DNA of 49,518 nucleotides, from assembly GCA_023398815.1 (NCBI GenBank), contig JAEWRW010000004.1:1-49518 (forward strand). Direction: 5' to 3'. Below, one piece after another: positions 23,788 through 32,145 of the stretch; position 1 is the stretch's first letter, and each line of letters begins with the position of its first letter. The notes under the pieces were generated by a model. The model saw only the letters and a list, made by a program, of their open reading frames with translations, searched no databases and was not told the origin of the DNA. Made by a program: the position numbers and the translations under genes. The stretch is from Bacillota bacterium. GTDB lineage: Bacteria > Bacillota > Clostridia > Christensenellales > UMGS416.

Positions 23788-24386
23788 TGGCAGGGACGCT
23801 GGAGCCGATGGCGCGGCTCTTAAACGCGCTGTCCCATCTGCCGGGCGTGGGCCGTCGCAGTGCCCAACGCCTGGCTTACCATATCCTGGAGCAGCCCGAG
23901 GGCGACGTGCGGGAGCTGGCCGAGGCCATCTACCGCGCCCGCAAGGACATCCGCCATTGCGCCGTGTGCGGCAACTACTCGGCCGAGGAGCTCTGCCCCC
24001 TCTGCCAGGACCCACGGCGCGACCGCAGTGTCCTCTGCGTGGTGCGCGACCCCCGCGATGTGGCCGCCATGGAGCGCTCCGGCAGCTTTCAGGGCCTCTA
24101 CCACGTGCTGCACGGCACCATCTCCCCCGCCCGCAACGTCGGTCCCGACGACATCCGCCTGCGGGAGCTCATCGCCCGCTTGAAGGACAACACCGTGCGG
24201 GAGATCATCCTCGCCACCAACCCCGACCTCGAGGGCGAGGCCACGGCGATGTACATCGCCCGGCTGGTGAAGCCCCTGGGCATTTCCGTCACCCGCCTGG
24301 CGCAGGGCGTGCAGGTCGGGTCGGATCTGGAGTATGCGGACGAGGTGACGCTGGCGCGGGCGCTGGAGGGCAGGCGGGAAGTGTAG
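23787..24386 (+). CDS. recR: Recombination protein RecR
   Basis: This 199-residue RecFOR-pathway protein loads RecA at gaps. The order of parts is standard: helix-hairpin-helix (LPGVGRRSAQRLA, residues 18-30), a four-cysteine zinc finger (C58, C61, C70, C73), a Toprim domain (about 80-175, with VVRDPRDVAAME and NPDLEGEATAMYIARL) and the C-terminal Walker B-like region. Length is normal. The ATG overlaps the ybaB stop (TAATG), showing translational coupling. It ends the dnaX-ybaB-recR operon. The yaaL gene that often follows recR is not here but 23 kb upstream. Confidence 0.96.
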   Translation: MAGTLEPMARLLNALSHLPGVGRRSAQRLAYHILEQPEGDVRELAEAIYRARKDIRHCAVCGNYSAEELCPLCQDPRRDRSVLCVVRDPRDVAAMERSGSFQGLYHVLHGTISPARNVGPDDIRLRELIARLKDNTVREIILATNPDLEGEATAMYIARLVKPLGISVTRLAQGVQVGSDLEYADEVTLARALEGRREV

Positions 24387-24405
24387 TTGATTCCGTAGAA
24401 ACGAA

Positions 24406-24446
24406 AAGATGGCGGTGCGATATGGTGCCAGCCATCTTCTTTTCTG
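24406..24446 (+). terminator. Terminator after recR
   Basis: AAGATGGC / GCCATCTT with an inner GGTGC...GTGCC-like loop is followed by CTTTTCTG, 20 bases after the recR stop. Confidence 0.7.
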
Positions 24447-24469
24447 TCAGACGGATTCCTGTTGAATTG

Positions 24470-24600
24470 GGATGGAGGGACGCGCTGCCGCGCCGTTCCC
24501 CAATATCCAAACCTTTCGCATAAGTAAAGGAGTCCAACGCGCTCTGCACCGTGCAGCGCTGGGCCGCGCGGCCCTCCTCCCGCACCTCCGGAGCTCAAAA
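24470..24600. repeat. Degenerate NIR termini
   Basis: GGAGGGACGCGCTGCCGCGCC (about 24474-24494) and AACGCGCT...CGCTGGGCCGCGCGGCCC (about 24536-24573, split by CTGCACCGTGCAG) resemble the outer ends of NIR half-units without the rest. Confidence 0.45.
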
Positions 24601-24618
24601 TCATCGTAGGAAACACAA

Positions 24619-24643
24619 CGGGCCGCCCCAACCGGGACGGCCC
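24619..24643 (-). terminator. Terminator of the GH4 gene
   Basis: On the minus strand GGGCCGTCCC...GGGGCGGCCC is followed by GTTGTGTTTC, about 30 bases beyond the GH4 stop codon. Confidence 0.75.
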
Positions 24644-24673
24644 CTTTACCTAAGCCATCTGACAGAACGGTCG

Positions 24674-26134
24674 TTACGCCTTCTTCTCCTTCTCGTCCTT
24701 CAATTCCTCGACACTCTTCACATGCAGCCGCACGGCACCGCGGTAGCCCTCCTTGGTGGGGATGCGCGGGCCCTTGGCGAGGCGCTCGCGGGCGGCGGCG
24801 ATGGCATCGGTGTACTGGGGCAGCCACTCGGCCTCGGCCACCAGCATTTCGTCGGCCATCTGCCACACCTCCGGCGGGTTCATCACCGCGCCTACCAGCG
24901 GGTCCAGCAGCAGCGCCTGGCGCAGGAGCTTATCGTCGCCGGCCACGGCAGCCTCCACCGAGAGCCGCTGCACCCAGATGGAGTTGGAGATGACCGCCGC
25001 GCAGCCCATGGGCAGCTCGCCCACCTGGGGGATGGAGATGCCGTTGTGGTCAACGTAGCCGGGCACCTCCACGATGCACTCATCGGGGAGGTTGGCGATG
25101 GCCCCGTTGTTCATCACGTTGAAATGGCCGCGGTAGACCCGGCCGGTCTCCAGCCCTTCCACAATCCGGCTGCCGTGCTCGTGGCTGCGCTTGTCCTGGC
25201 CGAAGACAAACGGCGGCTCGGCCATCCACTGGGGGAACTCGGTCTCAAACCAGTTGCGGTTCTCGGTACACACACGGAGGTAGCCGCCGGTTTCGCCGTT
25301 GATCCAGCTGTCGGTGTTGATCCACTGGGCAATCTCGTCGGGGCGCTTGCGGTACCACGCCACGTATTCGGAGAGGTGGCCGTTGCTCTCGGTGGAGTAA
25401 TAGCCGAAGCGCTCCATGATGTCGATGCGCACCTTCTCCTCCTGGGCGTAGCGCGGGTGGTTGCGGAACCCCTCCAGGATGCGCTCCATCGCCACGGGCT
25501 GGCCATGAAGCTTCACCTGCACGTACCAGGTCTGGTGGTTGATGCCCGCGCAGACGATGTCCACATCCTCGTATTTGGCGCCCAGCACATCGGCGATCTG
25601 CTGGTGGCCGCCCTGCACGCCGTGGCACAGGCCCACGCAGCGCACCCCGCCGTACTTTAATGCCGCCCAGGTCATCATGGCGTTGGGGTTGGCGTAATTG
25701 AGGAGCAGGCAGCCCGCCGCCGCCACCTCGCGGATGTCACGGCAGAGATCGAGCATGAAGGCAATGCCCCGCTGGCCATAGAGGATGCCCCCGGCGCACA
25801 GCGTGTCGCCCACGCACTGGTCGACGCCGTATTTGAGAGGGATGTCCACATCCATGGCGAAGGCCTCCAGCCCGCCGATGCGCACCACGTTGAAGACGTA
25901 CTTGGCACCCGCCAGTGCCGCCCGCCGGTCGGTCGTCGCCCGGATCTTCACCGGCACGCCGTTGGCGTCGATGTCGCGCTGCACCAGCTCGGTGGCCATG
26001 CGCAGGTTTTCCTCGTTGATGTCCATGAACACGAGCTCGGTGTCGCGGAACTCCGGCACGCTCAACAGGTCACGCACCAGGTTGCGGGTGAAGGTGATGC
26101 TGCCCGCGCCGATGAAGGTTGCCCGAAAGGCCAT
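24674..26134 (-). CDS. Glycoside hydrolase family 4 enzyme (alpha-glycosidase)
   Basis: This is a 486-residue NAD- and metal-dependent GH4 glycosidase. The NAD-binding FIGAGS is at residues 7-12, NYANP at 146-150, the metal-site GLCHGV at 168-173 and AGINHQTW at 196-203. In GH4 the four residues beginning with the metal-binding Cys differ by specificity. CHGV is closer to the type described for alpha-glucuronidase/galacturonidase members than to the CHSV of alpha-galactosidases or the CDMP/CNVP of phospho-glycosidases, but this assignment is tentative. GGAGGGG precedes the ATG at 26134. A TATACT box (26183-26188) and a perfect 15-bp dyad lie upstream, and a terminator follows. Confidence 0.88.
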   Translation of the reverse strand: MAFRATFIGAGSITFTRNLVRDLLSVPEFRDTELVFMDINEENLRMATELVQRDIDANGVPVKIRATTDRRAALAGAKYVFNVVRIGGLEAFAMDVDIPLKYGVDQCVGDTLCAGGILYGQRGIAFMLDLCRDIREVAAAGCLLLNYANPNAMMTWAALKYGGVRCVGLCHGVQGGHQQIADVLGAKYEDVDIVCAGINHQTWYVQVKLHGQPVAMERILEGFRNHPRYAQEEKVRIDIMERFGYYSTESNGHLSEYVAWYRKRPDEIAQWINTDSWINGETGGYLRVCTENRNWFETEFPQWMAEPPFVFGQDKRSHEHGSRIVEGLETGRVYRGHFNVMNNGAIANLPDECIVEVPGYVDHNGISIPQVGELPMGCAAVISNSIWVQRLSVEAAVAGDDKLLRQALLLDPLVGAVMNPPEVWQMADEMLVAEAEWLPQYTDAIAAARERLAKGPRIPTKEGYRGAVRLHVKSVEELKDEKEKKA

Positions 26135-26182
26135 GGTTGTCCCCTCCTCAAAGCCGCCGTGGCGGCGGCCATCGTTGGCAAC

Positions 26183-26253
26183 AGTATACCACGGGAAAAT
26201 CCTCTCTGAAACAAAACGGGTAGGGCTTGCCGCAGCTGGATATAGACTATATC
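26183..26253 (-). promoter_or_regulatory. GH4 promoter region with a 15-bp dyad
   Basis: On the minus strand TATACT (26183-26188) is preceded at 17 bases by a weak TTTCAG. Further upstream, 26239-26253 is the perfect dyad GATATAG-A-CTATATC, a plausible regulator site. Confidence 0.5.
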
Positions 26254-26355
26254 GCATTTCATCCTTGTGAAAGAAGAAACCTGTCTGCTTGTTGAGGTGG
26301 CATACATGGAGTTACCGAAAGTTCACCGAGAGGGGCCGCGGCATTCTCACCAGCG

Positions 26356-26616
26356 CTACTTTTCGGGCTTTATGACTTCCCATTCAAACATGTCACAAAA
26401 ATCGCGAAAACACTCCTCACAGATCCATATGTCGTTGTCCTCAGTGCTGTAGCCTTGGCGTAAATCAGACGCAGTAAATCCGAATTTTTCCATGCAAAAT
26501 TCGCAGTGGTCATGGTCGTTGCTTTTGCTTTTGGGTGTATATGCGTGAAAAAGAAGTTTTGCCTGATACAAGTACTCCATTTGATTCCTGAACAATCTCC
26601 AGTCATTGTGATCCAT
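26356..26616 (-). CDS. Small protein with two CxxC pairs
   Basis: This is an 86-residue protein of unknown function. C38-E-F-C41 and C66-E-E-C69 could hold one zinc ion (treble-clef or ribbon-like). The region between reads EKFGFTASDLRQGYSTED, and the tail FRDFCDMFEWEV is acidic and aromatic. The arrangement 'HCEFC...GY.T.D...WICEECF.DF..MF.W' looks like a conserved small family I have seen as single genes in Firmicutes, without a known role. AAAGGAGGAG lies 8 bases before the ATG at 26616. Base composition is more AT-rich than its neighbours, hinting at acquisition. It is monocistronic. Confidence 0.72.
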   Translation of the reverse strand: MDHNDWRLFRNQMEYLYQAKLLFHAYTPKSKSNDHDHCEFCMEKFGFTASDLRQGYSTEDNDIWICEECFRDFCDMFEWEVIKPEK

Positions 26617-26785
26617 CTCAGCAACTCCTCCTTTGACCTGCCCTAAACTCGCACAGCAGAACTGTTTTGTGAACGCCCGTGAGAGAGCGCATCCTCGCTG
26701 GGAGTCAAATTCCCGCGCGACGAGTGTGGCCAGAGTTGATTGTACTCCAAGCGCCGTTCCCGGCGGCGGGCCGTGCCCACCGGCC

Positions 26786-28120
26786 TCACAGCCGGTAAGA
26801 GAGCTTTGACCCCAACTTGCCCAGCGTCCCCATGGGGACCAGGCGCGACAGGGCGGAGGTGACCGGGCCGAATTTGCGATACAGCAGGTTAAAGAGCAGA
26901 TAGGGCCTGTGCTGGGCCTTGGCCACCGGCATGCGGCGCAGGATGTTGGGCAGGGAGTAGAACTGCCGGTACATCCAGCGGTACCCACGGGTAAGCTCGT
27001 CAGCCGACATGCCCACCGGCTGGAACACCACATGGGCTGTATTGTAGTGCTCCAGATTGTGGTCCACAATCCGCCCGGCGGCCTCCAGGCTCCGGTGCAG
27101 CTCCGTGCCGGGGTAGGGCGTGAGGATGTGGGAGGTCAGCGTCTCCACCCGCATGCGCACCAGCCAATCGAGCGTCCGGCGGAAGGTGTCCGGCCCATCA
27201 CCGTCCAGCCCGAAGACCATGCTGGCGTTGATCATGATGCCCCGGCTGTGGATGGCCTCCACCAGCGCCTCGTATCGCCCCACCGCATTGTACTTGTGGA
27301 CGCTGCGCAAGGAAGTGTCGTTGATGGACTCGAAGCCAATGAACAGGCTTTTGCAGCCCGTAGCCGCCATGCCGTCGAGCAGATCGGGGTCATCCAGTAT
27401 GTTCGTGGTGACGGCGGCATTCCAGATGAGGTTCCTGCTAGTTAGCTCCCCCAGCAGCGCGCGGGTGTAGGCCGGGTCGCCGATGAAGTTGTCGTCGATG
27501 AACAGAACATGCCGCGTCCCCAGCGCTTCGATGTCGCGGATGACCGCTTCGATGGGGCGGTGCACATAGACGCGGTTGCGGCAGCTGTTGTAGCAAAAGC
27601 TGCAGCGGTTGGGGCAGCCCCGGCTCGTCAGCACCACATTGGTATAGAGATACCGCCCGCGCTCCGCCGCGCCGTACCGCGGTGAGGCGATCTCCTCCCC
27701 CCGCAGTCCCTGCCAATCGGCGTACTCCTTCTGCAGCCGTCCCACCTGGGCGTCCCGCAGGATGCGCGCCCATACCCGCTCCGCCGGGCCCACGCAGATG
27801 GCGTCGAAGTGGGCCAGGCAATCCTCGGGGCTGCAGGTGACGTGGATGCCCCCGGCCACCACGGGGATGCCACGGCTGCGGAACGCGGCGGCGATTTGGC
27901 AGGCGCGGGGCATGACGTCCAGCGTGACCGTGATGCCCACCAAATCCACCCTGCAACCAAGATCCAGCACCTGCACGTTTTCATTGACCAGCATGACCTC
28001 GTGTTCCTCGGGGGTTAGGGTTTGCAGCGTGAGCAGCGCCAGCGAGGGAGACATGCGCCGCTTGAGCTCCGTGTCCATCGGCCGCATGTTCATTCTGGGC
28101 TGGATGAGTAGAATGCGCAT
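26786..28120 (-). CDS. B12-binding domain radical SAM protein
   Basis: This 444-residue protein has an N-terminal cobalamin-binding-like Rossmann domain (residues 1-125) and a radical SAM domain. The cluster motif is RGCPNRCSFCYNSC (C169, C173, C176). FIDDNFIGD, FIGFESIND and a late LTPYPGTELH are typical of the BchE/P-methylase-like class. Members carry out methylations, cyclisations or other C-C chemistry. In the B12 domain no clear DxHxxG is seen, so cobalamin may be bound base-off without the lower histidine, or not at all. GGAGG precedes the ATG. It is the third gene of an operon with an HTH regulator and a membrane protein, which suggests a modified lipid or membrane metabolite. Confidence 0.85.
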   Translation of the reverse strand: MRILLIQPRMNMRPMDTELKRRMSPSLALLTLQTLTPEEHEVMLVNENVQVLDLGCRVDLVGITVTLDVMPRACQIAAAFRSRGIPVVAGGIHVTCSPEDCLAHFDAICVGPAERVWARILRDAQVGRLQKEYADWQGLRGEEIASPRYGAAERGRYLYTNVVLTSRGCPNRCSFCYNSCRNRVYVHRPIEAVIRDIEALGTRHVLFIDDNFIGDPAYTRALLGELTSRNLIWNAAVTTNILDDPDLLDGMAATGCKSLFIGFESINDTSLRSVHKYNAVGRYEALVEAIHSRGIMINASMVFGLDGDGPDTFRRTLDWLVRMRVETLTSHILTPYPGTELHRSLEAAGRIVDHNLEHYNTAHVVFQPVGMSADELTRGYRWMYRQFYSLPNILRRMPVAKAQHRPYLLFNLLYRKFGPVTSALSRLVPMGTLGKLGSKLSYRL

Positions 28121-28122
28121 GG

Positions 28123-28578
28123 TTACCTCCAGCGGCAGAGGAGCACATAGGCGAGGTTGGCGAGCACCACCGTGGCCCAATTGATGGCCACAAAGAGCGT
28201 GAACTTCTCCACAATGCCGGCCGGGTCGCTCAACACCAGAAGGTAGAAGAGCGCGATCGCCACCATCGTCAATACCATGGCCACCACCAGGCAATGGGTC
28301 AGAATGGACGCGTGGTACTCGTCGTAGGGCCGTCGGCGGCGCAGCAGCAGAACGATGACGAGCAAGGTCACCCCAAACAGCGCCCAGGCGAAGTACCGCT
28401 GGTGCCCGGCGGCCAGGAACCTGCCCCATGCGGGCCAAAAGCTGCCATTGCCCCCCTGGTACAGCGTGCTTGTGAACTCGGCGTGCCCCGCCGTCAAGAG
28501 GAAGACCGCCGCATAGAAGGAGCTGAACACCCCGATGCAGACGGCATTGAACGCTGGGGATTGCAGAAATCGCTTCAT
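28123..28578 (-). CDS. Small integral membrane protein, unknown function
   Basis: This 151-residue protein has four predicted spans (about residues 12-31, 62-80, 93-115 and 128-147) and a short arginine patch RRRRP at about 80-84. I do not recognise the family. GGAGG precedes the ATG, which overlaps the stop of the HTH gene by four bases, and the radical SAM gene starts two bases beyond its stop. Such tight packing suggests that regulator, membrane protein and enzyme are made together. A small XRE-type regulator followed by a four-span protein is a common Firmicute arrangement; the radical SAM partner is less usual. Confidence 0.75.
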   Translation of the reverse strand: MKRFLQSPAFNAVCIGVFSSFYAAVFLLTAGHAEFTSTLYQGGNGSFWPAWGRFLAAGHQRYFAWALFGVTLLVIVLLLRRRRPYDEYHASILTHCLVVAMVLTMVAIALFYLLVLSDPAGIVEKFTLFVAINWATVVLANLAYVLLCRWR

Positions 28579-28781
28579 TTTTTGTCCTCCTCCCGAAACA
28601 GGAACAGAGTCTCGATGGAGACGGAAAAGAACTTGGCCAGGTCGTGGGCGAGCCAGATGGACGGATCAAACTTCCCCGTTTCGATGGCGTTGATCGCCTG
28701 GCGGGACACCGATACCCGTTCGCCCAATTCCTTCTGTGTGAGTCCGCGTTCCTCGCGCAGCTCCCGAACCCGGTTTCGCAT
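28575..28781 (-). CDS. Small XRE-family HTH regulator
   Basis: This 68-residue Cro/CI-type DNA-binding protein resembles YozG-like regulators. The helix-turn-helix is clear: LREERGLTQKELGERVSVSRQAINAIETGK (residues 8-37, read as two helices and the recognition helix). The remainder (SIWLAHDLAKFFSVSIETLFLF) is the usual dimer-supporting tail. The start at 28781 has GGAGGGG upstream; a longer frame lacks a start signal. The stop overlaps the membrane protein gene (ATGA). A consensus -35 promoter with an overlapping TGTCA-N8-TGACA dyad lies upstream, consistent with autoregulation. Confidence 0.9.
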   Translation of the reverse strand: MRNRVRELREERGLTQKELGERVSVSRQAINAIETGKFDPSIWLAHDLAKFFSVSIETLFLFREEDKK

Positions 28782-28818
28782 GGGTTCCCCTCCCCGCCGT
28801 GTCATGTTTACCTTACAC

Positions 28819-28859
28819 AGCCTACCCCAAAAGCAGCGATGTGTCAAGCAAACCTGACA
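28819..28859 (-). promoter_or_regulatory. Promoter and candidate operator of the HTH operon
   Basis: On the minus strand TTGACA (28842-28847) and TAGGCT (28819-28824) are 17 bases apart. The inverted repeat TGTCA-N8-TGACA (28842-28859) overlaps the -35, where binding of the encoded HTH protein would block polymerase. Further TGACA half-sites lie close by. Confidence 0.65.
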
Positions 28860-29030
28860 CCGACAGGTGTGAACCTTCCCGAAGGGCACAAAGCTTGCAC
28901 ACTGGCGGCGTGGGCGCTTGCATAGCGTCAGATTGGTGGACGCATACATGCTTTCCTATCCTTTGATGGGTGGTTCCCCCACCCCCGCCCCCGTGGTACA
29001 ATCTGGGGGAAACAAAAAGGGGGCAAAGCC

Positions 29031-30476
29031 ATGCGAGTTCTGGCGCTGGAGTGCAGCACGTCGTCGGCCAAGGCGGCGGTGTTTGATGAGCGGGGCACCA
29101 TGCTCACGCTTATAGAGGAGGCCTGGCCGGCCGATGTGGCCGACGTTGTGACCATCGACGCGCCACGGGCGGCGGAGCTGCTGCTCGCCTGCGGGGCGCG
29201 GGCGGCCCAGGGCCAGGGGGTGGAGGCATTGGCGCTGTGCACCATCTGGCATAGCCTGCTGCCGCTGGACGACGACCTCCAGCCCCTCTCCCGCTGCTGG
29301 ACGTGGGCCAACACCGAGGCCGCCCCCACGGTGGCCCGCCACAAGGGCGACCGGGCGCTGCTGCGCACCCTCTACCAGCGCACGGGCTGCCCGCCCAACA
29401 GCTCCTACCCCCTGTGGCAGGCCGTTCACCGCCGGGGTGCCGGCGACGAGAGCATCGAGCGGGCATCCTTCATTGCCAGCCTGCACGGCTACCTCACCTG
29501 GCGGCTCACCGGCACACTGGCCAGCAACCCCTGCGCCGAGAGCGGCAGCGGATTCCTGGAGATCGCCCGGGCTGACTGGTGCAAGGAAGCGCTGGAGCTG
29601 GCCGGCTTCACCCCGGCGCAGTTCCCGCGGCTCATCGCCATGGATGACGCGCTGCCCCTGGGGGCCGACGCCGCCGCGGCGCTGGGCCTGCCTGCGGGGC
29701 TACCCGTGCTCAATGGCGGTGCCGACGGGGCCCTCAACCAAGTGGGCGCTGGGGCCATGGGCCGGGGCATCATGACGCTGTCGGTGGGTACCTCGGCGGC
29801 GCTGCGGCTGGCGCAGGATGCGCCGCTGCTGCCCGAGGGTGCCCACACCTGGTGCTATCGCTTCTTTGGCGAGAGCTACCTGGCCGGCGCAGCGACCTCC
29901 GGCGCGGGCAACTGCGTCAACTGGTTCCGCGACAGCCTGCTGGGCGGGGCCTTCTCGCTGGAGGCTTTGGAGCAGATGGCCCTTGCCGCCGCCGGCGACC
30001 CGCCGGTGTTCCTGCCCTTCCCCTTTGGCGAGCGCGCGCCGGGCTACGACGGCAGCCGCCGGGGCGGCTTTGCGGAGCTGACCGGCGCCCACAGCCTGGG
30101 GCACCTCTACCGCGCGGTGCTGGAGGGCATCCTCTTCAACACCTACCACTGTTACCGAATCCTCACCGAGCGGGCCGGCGAACCGCTGGAGATCCGCCTC
30201 TCCGGCGGCATCACGCGGTCGCCGTTTTGGCTGCAGCTGGCGGCTGACCTCTACGGGCGGGAGATGGTCTTAAACGACGCGGCCCACGCCTCGCTTGCTG
30301 GGGCGGCGGCGCTGGCACTGGCTCACACCGGCGCGCTGCCGGGGCCTGATGCCTTCCCCGCGCCGGTGGCCGGCCGGGTCACCCCCAACCCCGGGGCACG
30401 CGAGGCCCTGCTGCGCCGCTACGTGCGCTACCTGCGCTACTACAACCTGAACGCCGAGGGCAACCACCTGGATTAA
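29031..30476 (+). CDS. FGGY-family carbohydrate kinase
   Basis: This is a 481-residue sugar kinase of the xylulokinase/gluconokinase/glycerol kinase family. The N-terminal nucleotide-binding loop reads LALECSTSSAKAAVFDERG (residues 4-22, where DxGTxS is usual; here ECSTSS). The second domain has LNGGADGALNQVGAGAMGRG, SVGTSAALR (phosphate 2 loop), LPFPFGERAPGYD and RLSGGITRSPFW (adenosine motif). E7 stands where most members have Asp, which is unusual but also found in some gluconokinase-like proteins. AAGGGGG precedes the ATG and TACAAT lies upstream. The substrate is unknown. A GyrI-like protein gene follows on the same strand. Confidence 0.88.
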   Translation: MRVLALECSTSSAKAAVFDERGTMLTLIEEAWPADVADVVTIDAPRAAELLLACGARAAQGQGVEALALCTIWHSLLPLDDDLQPLSRCWTWANTEAAPTVARHKGDRALLRTLYQRTGCPPNSSYPLWQAVHRRGAGDESIERASFIASLHGYLTWRLTGTLASNPCAESGSGFLEIARADWCKEALELAGFTPAQFPRLIAMDDALPLGADAAAALGLPAGLPVLNGGADGALNQVGAGAMGRGIMTLSVGTSAALRLAQDAPLLPEGAHTWCYRFFGESYLAGAATSGAGNCVNWFRDSLLGGAFSLEALEQMALAAAGDPPVFLPFPFGERAPGYDGSRRGGFAELTGAHSLGHLYRAVLEGILFNTYHCYRILTERAGEPLEIRLSGGITRSPFWLQLAADLYGREMVLNDAAHASLAGAAALALAHTGALPGPDAFPAPVAGRVTPNPGAREALLRRYVRYLRYYNLNAEGNHLD

Positions 30477-30526
30477 GGCGTGTTCCCCCAGCAACACCGC
30501 CACACCACCAAGAAGGAGGACGCAAC

Positions 30527-30985
30527 ATGGAGGGCATTCGCCTCATTGAGCTGCCGGCATGCCGCATGGCAAGCTCGGGCCCCTCGTCCATCGAGGGCGG
30601 CATGAAGGGCTTCGACGCCTGGTTCACCGCCGTGGACGCCGAGCGGGCCGACCGTTTCTTCCCCCGGGACTTCATGTGGTTTGACAGCCGCAACCAGAGC
30701 ATGGTGTGGTACTACGCCCTGCCGCCGGGTGGGGACGCCGGGCCTTGGCCGGTGGTGGACTTCCCCGGTGGGCTCTTTGCCGTGGCGGTGTCCGTCGATG
30801 CCGACGACGCCGACGGCGAACGGGTCTGGGCAGGCATCAAGGACTGGGTGGCTGCCCAGCCCCACCTGGAGCTTGCCGAGGGACCGGGGTGGGAGACCAT
30901 GTTCCACATCGTGACCTCCCCCGCCGGGGCCGCCGCGCTGGGGCACCACCAGCTGGACATTTGGGTACCGGTGCGCACCCGGTAA
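30527..30985 (+). CDS. GyrI-like small-molecule-binding domain protein
   Basis: This 152-residue protein resembles the GyrI/AraC effector-binding (SOUL-like) domain as a stand-alone gene. It contains LIELPACRMASSGP at the N-terminus, a FDSRNQSMVWYYALP strand, VVDFPGGLFAVAVSVDA and a C-terminal LGHHQLDIWVPVR strand, the usual ending of this fold. There is no DNA-binding domain. AAGGAGG precedes the ATG. It begins 50 bases after the sugar kinase gene and may share its transcript. Members bind hydrophobic or cationic compounds, or hydrolyse cyclopropanone-type toxins; which applies here is unknown. Confidence 0.75.
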   Translation: MEGIRLIELPACRMASSGPSSIEGGMKGFDAWFTAVDAERADRFFPRDFMWFDSRNQSMVWYYALPPGGDAGPWPVVDFPGGLFAVAVSVDADDADGERVWAGIKDWVAAQPHLELAEGPGWETMFHIVTSPAGAAALGHHQLDIWVPVRTR

Positions 30986-31029
30986 CGCCCGCAGACCCCC
31001 GGGCATAGCCTGTCGGAGGGGGTGTTGGC

Positions 31030-31254
31030 ATGGACGAAGAGGGAAGCAGCAGCCTTGGTGCCTTTCTCCTGAATCTGCCGCCCTACGAGGCCGTGCTGCT
31101 GGCGGCTGTCTTTGCCATGGTCATCAGCGAGGGCCTCACCGACGATGAGGCCGCCATTCTGGCGCTGTTTCTCTCCACCGTGGCCAGCAACATCGGCCTC
31201 ATCAACCAGCTGCACCCCGAGAGCACCCCGGATGATTTGCCGGGCCTCGTTTGA
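31030..31254 (+). CDS. Small hydrophobic conserved-type protein
   Basis: This encodes a 74-residue protein with one or two membrane-associated helices (YEAVLLAAVFAMVISEGL and AAILALFLSTVASNIGLI) around an acidic TDDEA turn. GGAGGGGG lies before the ATG. It begins 45 bases after the GyrI-like gene on the same strand, so it may be the last gene of that transcript. I do not know its function. The proportion of structured, strongly patterned sequence and the good ribosome binding site argue for a real gene. Confidence 0.65.
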   Translation: MDEEGSSSLGAFLLNLPPYEAVLLAAVFAMVISEGLTDDEAAILALFLSTVASNIGLINQLHPESTPDDLPGLV

Positions 31255-31310
31255 TTCGCGCCCGCCGCCTTTGGCTGTTATTTCCTGCCTGGGTGAACGT
31301 TTCATGTTTT

Positions 31311-31973
31311 AGGAGATGGCGCTGCGCTGGGCGGCACTTTTGGTAAGCGCCAAAAGTGCCCAAAAACGCCCTAGAGGCGCGGACGAGTTTCCTAGACCTG
31401 ACGACCGGCACCAACCGTCCACGCCTTACGCCGCATCCATGCGGCTAGGGCGTTGCATAACAACGCCCTCTCGGCGTGAACGGCTTGACGCCCTCCATGG
31501 CGTCTGGGGCAACGGCGGTAACTCGCATGTGCCTTGCTCCGCAACGCACATGCTCAAACATCCCGCCCGTTGTCGCCGGGTTTTCTGCCGCCGATCGCCA
31601 GGGAGAAACTCGAAACGCGCCCGTAGGATGCTACGCCCAACTTCCGTCTCCTGCGTCCATCTCCCTCACCTCTCTTGAGTCTAGGGGAGAGATGGTGAGC
31701 GGGGCCGGATTGAACGGCGGAAGTTTGGCGCATCGTCCTTCGTCTCCTATCGAGGCGCGTTGCGAACTTCCCCCGGTCAGCTGGCAGCACTGTGTTTGAG
31801 ACAGCGGGCGGGGATGTTTGAGTCTACCCTTTGCGAAGCAATGGGCAGACGAGTTACCCGCCGCTGCTCCTTGGCCTTGTGCCAGCCGCCCGGTCTAGGA
31901 AGTTTGCCCGCGCCCTAGCGTTTTGGGCACTTTTGCGCTTCAAAAGTGCCGCCCAGCGGCAGCGCGTTTCTAT
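31311..31973. repeat. NIR composite: half-units A11 (+) and A12 (-)
   Basis: A11 (31311-31622) and A12 (31752-31973) face each other between convergent genes. A11 is interrupted between P3 and P4 (about 31415-31505) by a CGCCGCATCCATGCGGC and GGGCGTTG/CAACGCCC module. Apex stems are CATGTGC/GCACATG and TCTACCC/GGGCAGA. The centre has CTCACCTCTC...GAGAGATGGTGAG and GAACGGCGGAAGTTTGGCGC, the latter the reverse complement of sequence in the centre of A2/A3. The outer ends share GCGCTGC.GCTGGGCGGCAC. No gene is supported from 31255 to 32145. Confidence 0.88.
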
Positions 31974-32098
31974 AAATGCGGGTCGCAACGCAAAACGCTG
32001 CATAACCATCGAATTTGTGGCCTCCTACCCCCTGCACATTGCCCACGACATTTGCCGACGCGTCCCACTGAATGCGGCAGCAAGTCAGAACAACACAA

Positions 32099-32126
32099 CA
32101 GGCCCGCCGAACACTCGACGGGCCTG
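32099..32126 (-). terminator. Terminator of the L,D-transpeptidase gene
   Basis: On the minus strand CAGGCCCG / CGGGCCTG with a 12-base loop is followed by TTGTGTTGTT, about 20 bases after the stop codon. Confidence 0.8.
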
Positions 32127-32145
32127 CCCATTCCTTCGTTATTCC

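Noticed and set aside
31311..31973. The regular hairpins as a possible CRISPR array
   Set aside because: There are no direct repeats of fixed length with unique spacers and no cas genes; the repeats are inverted and nested.
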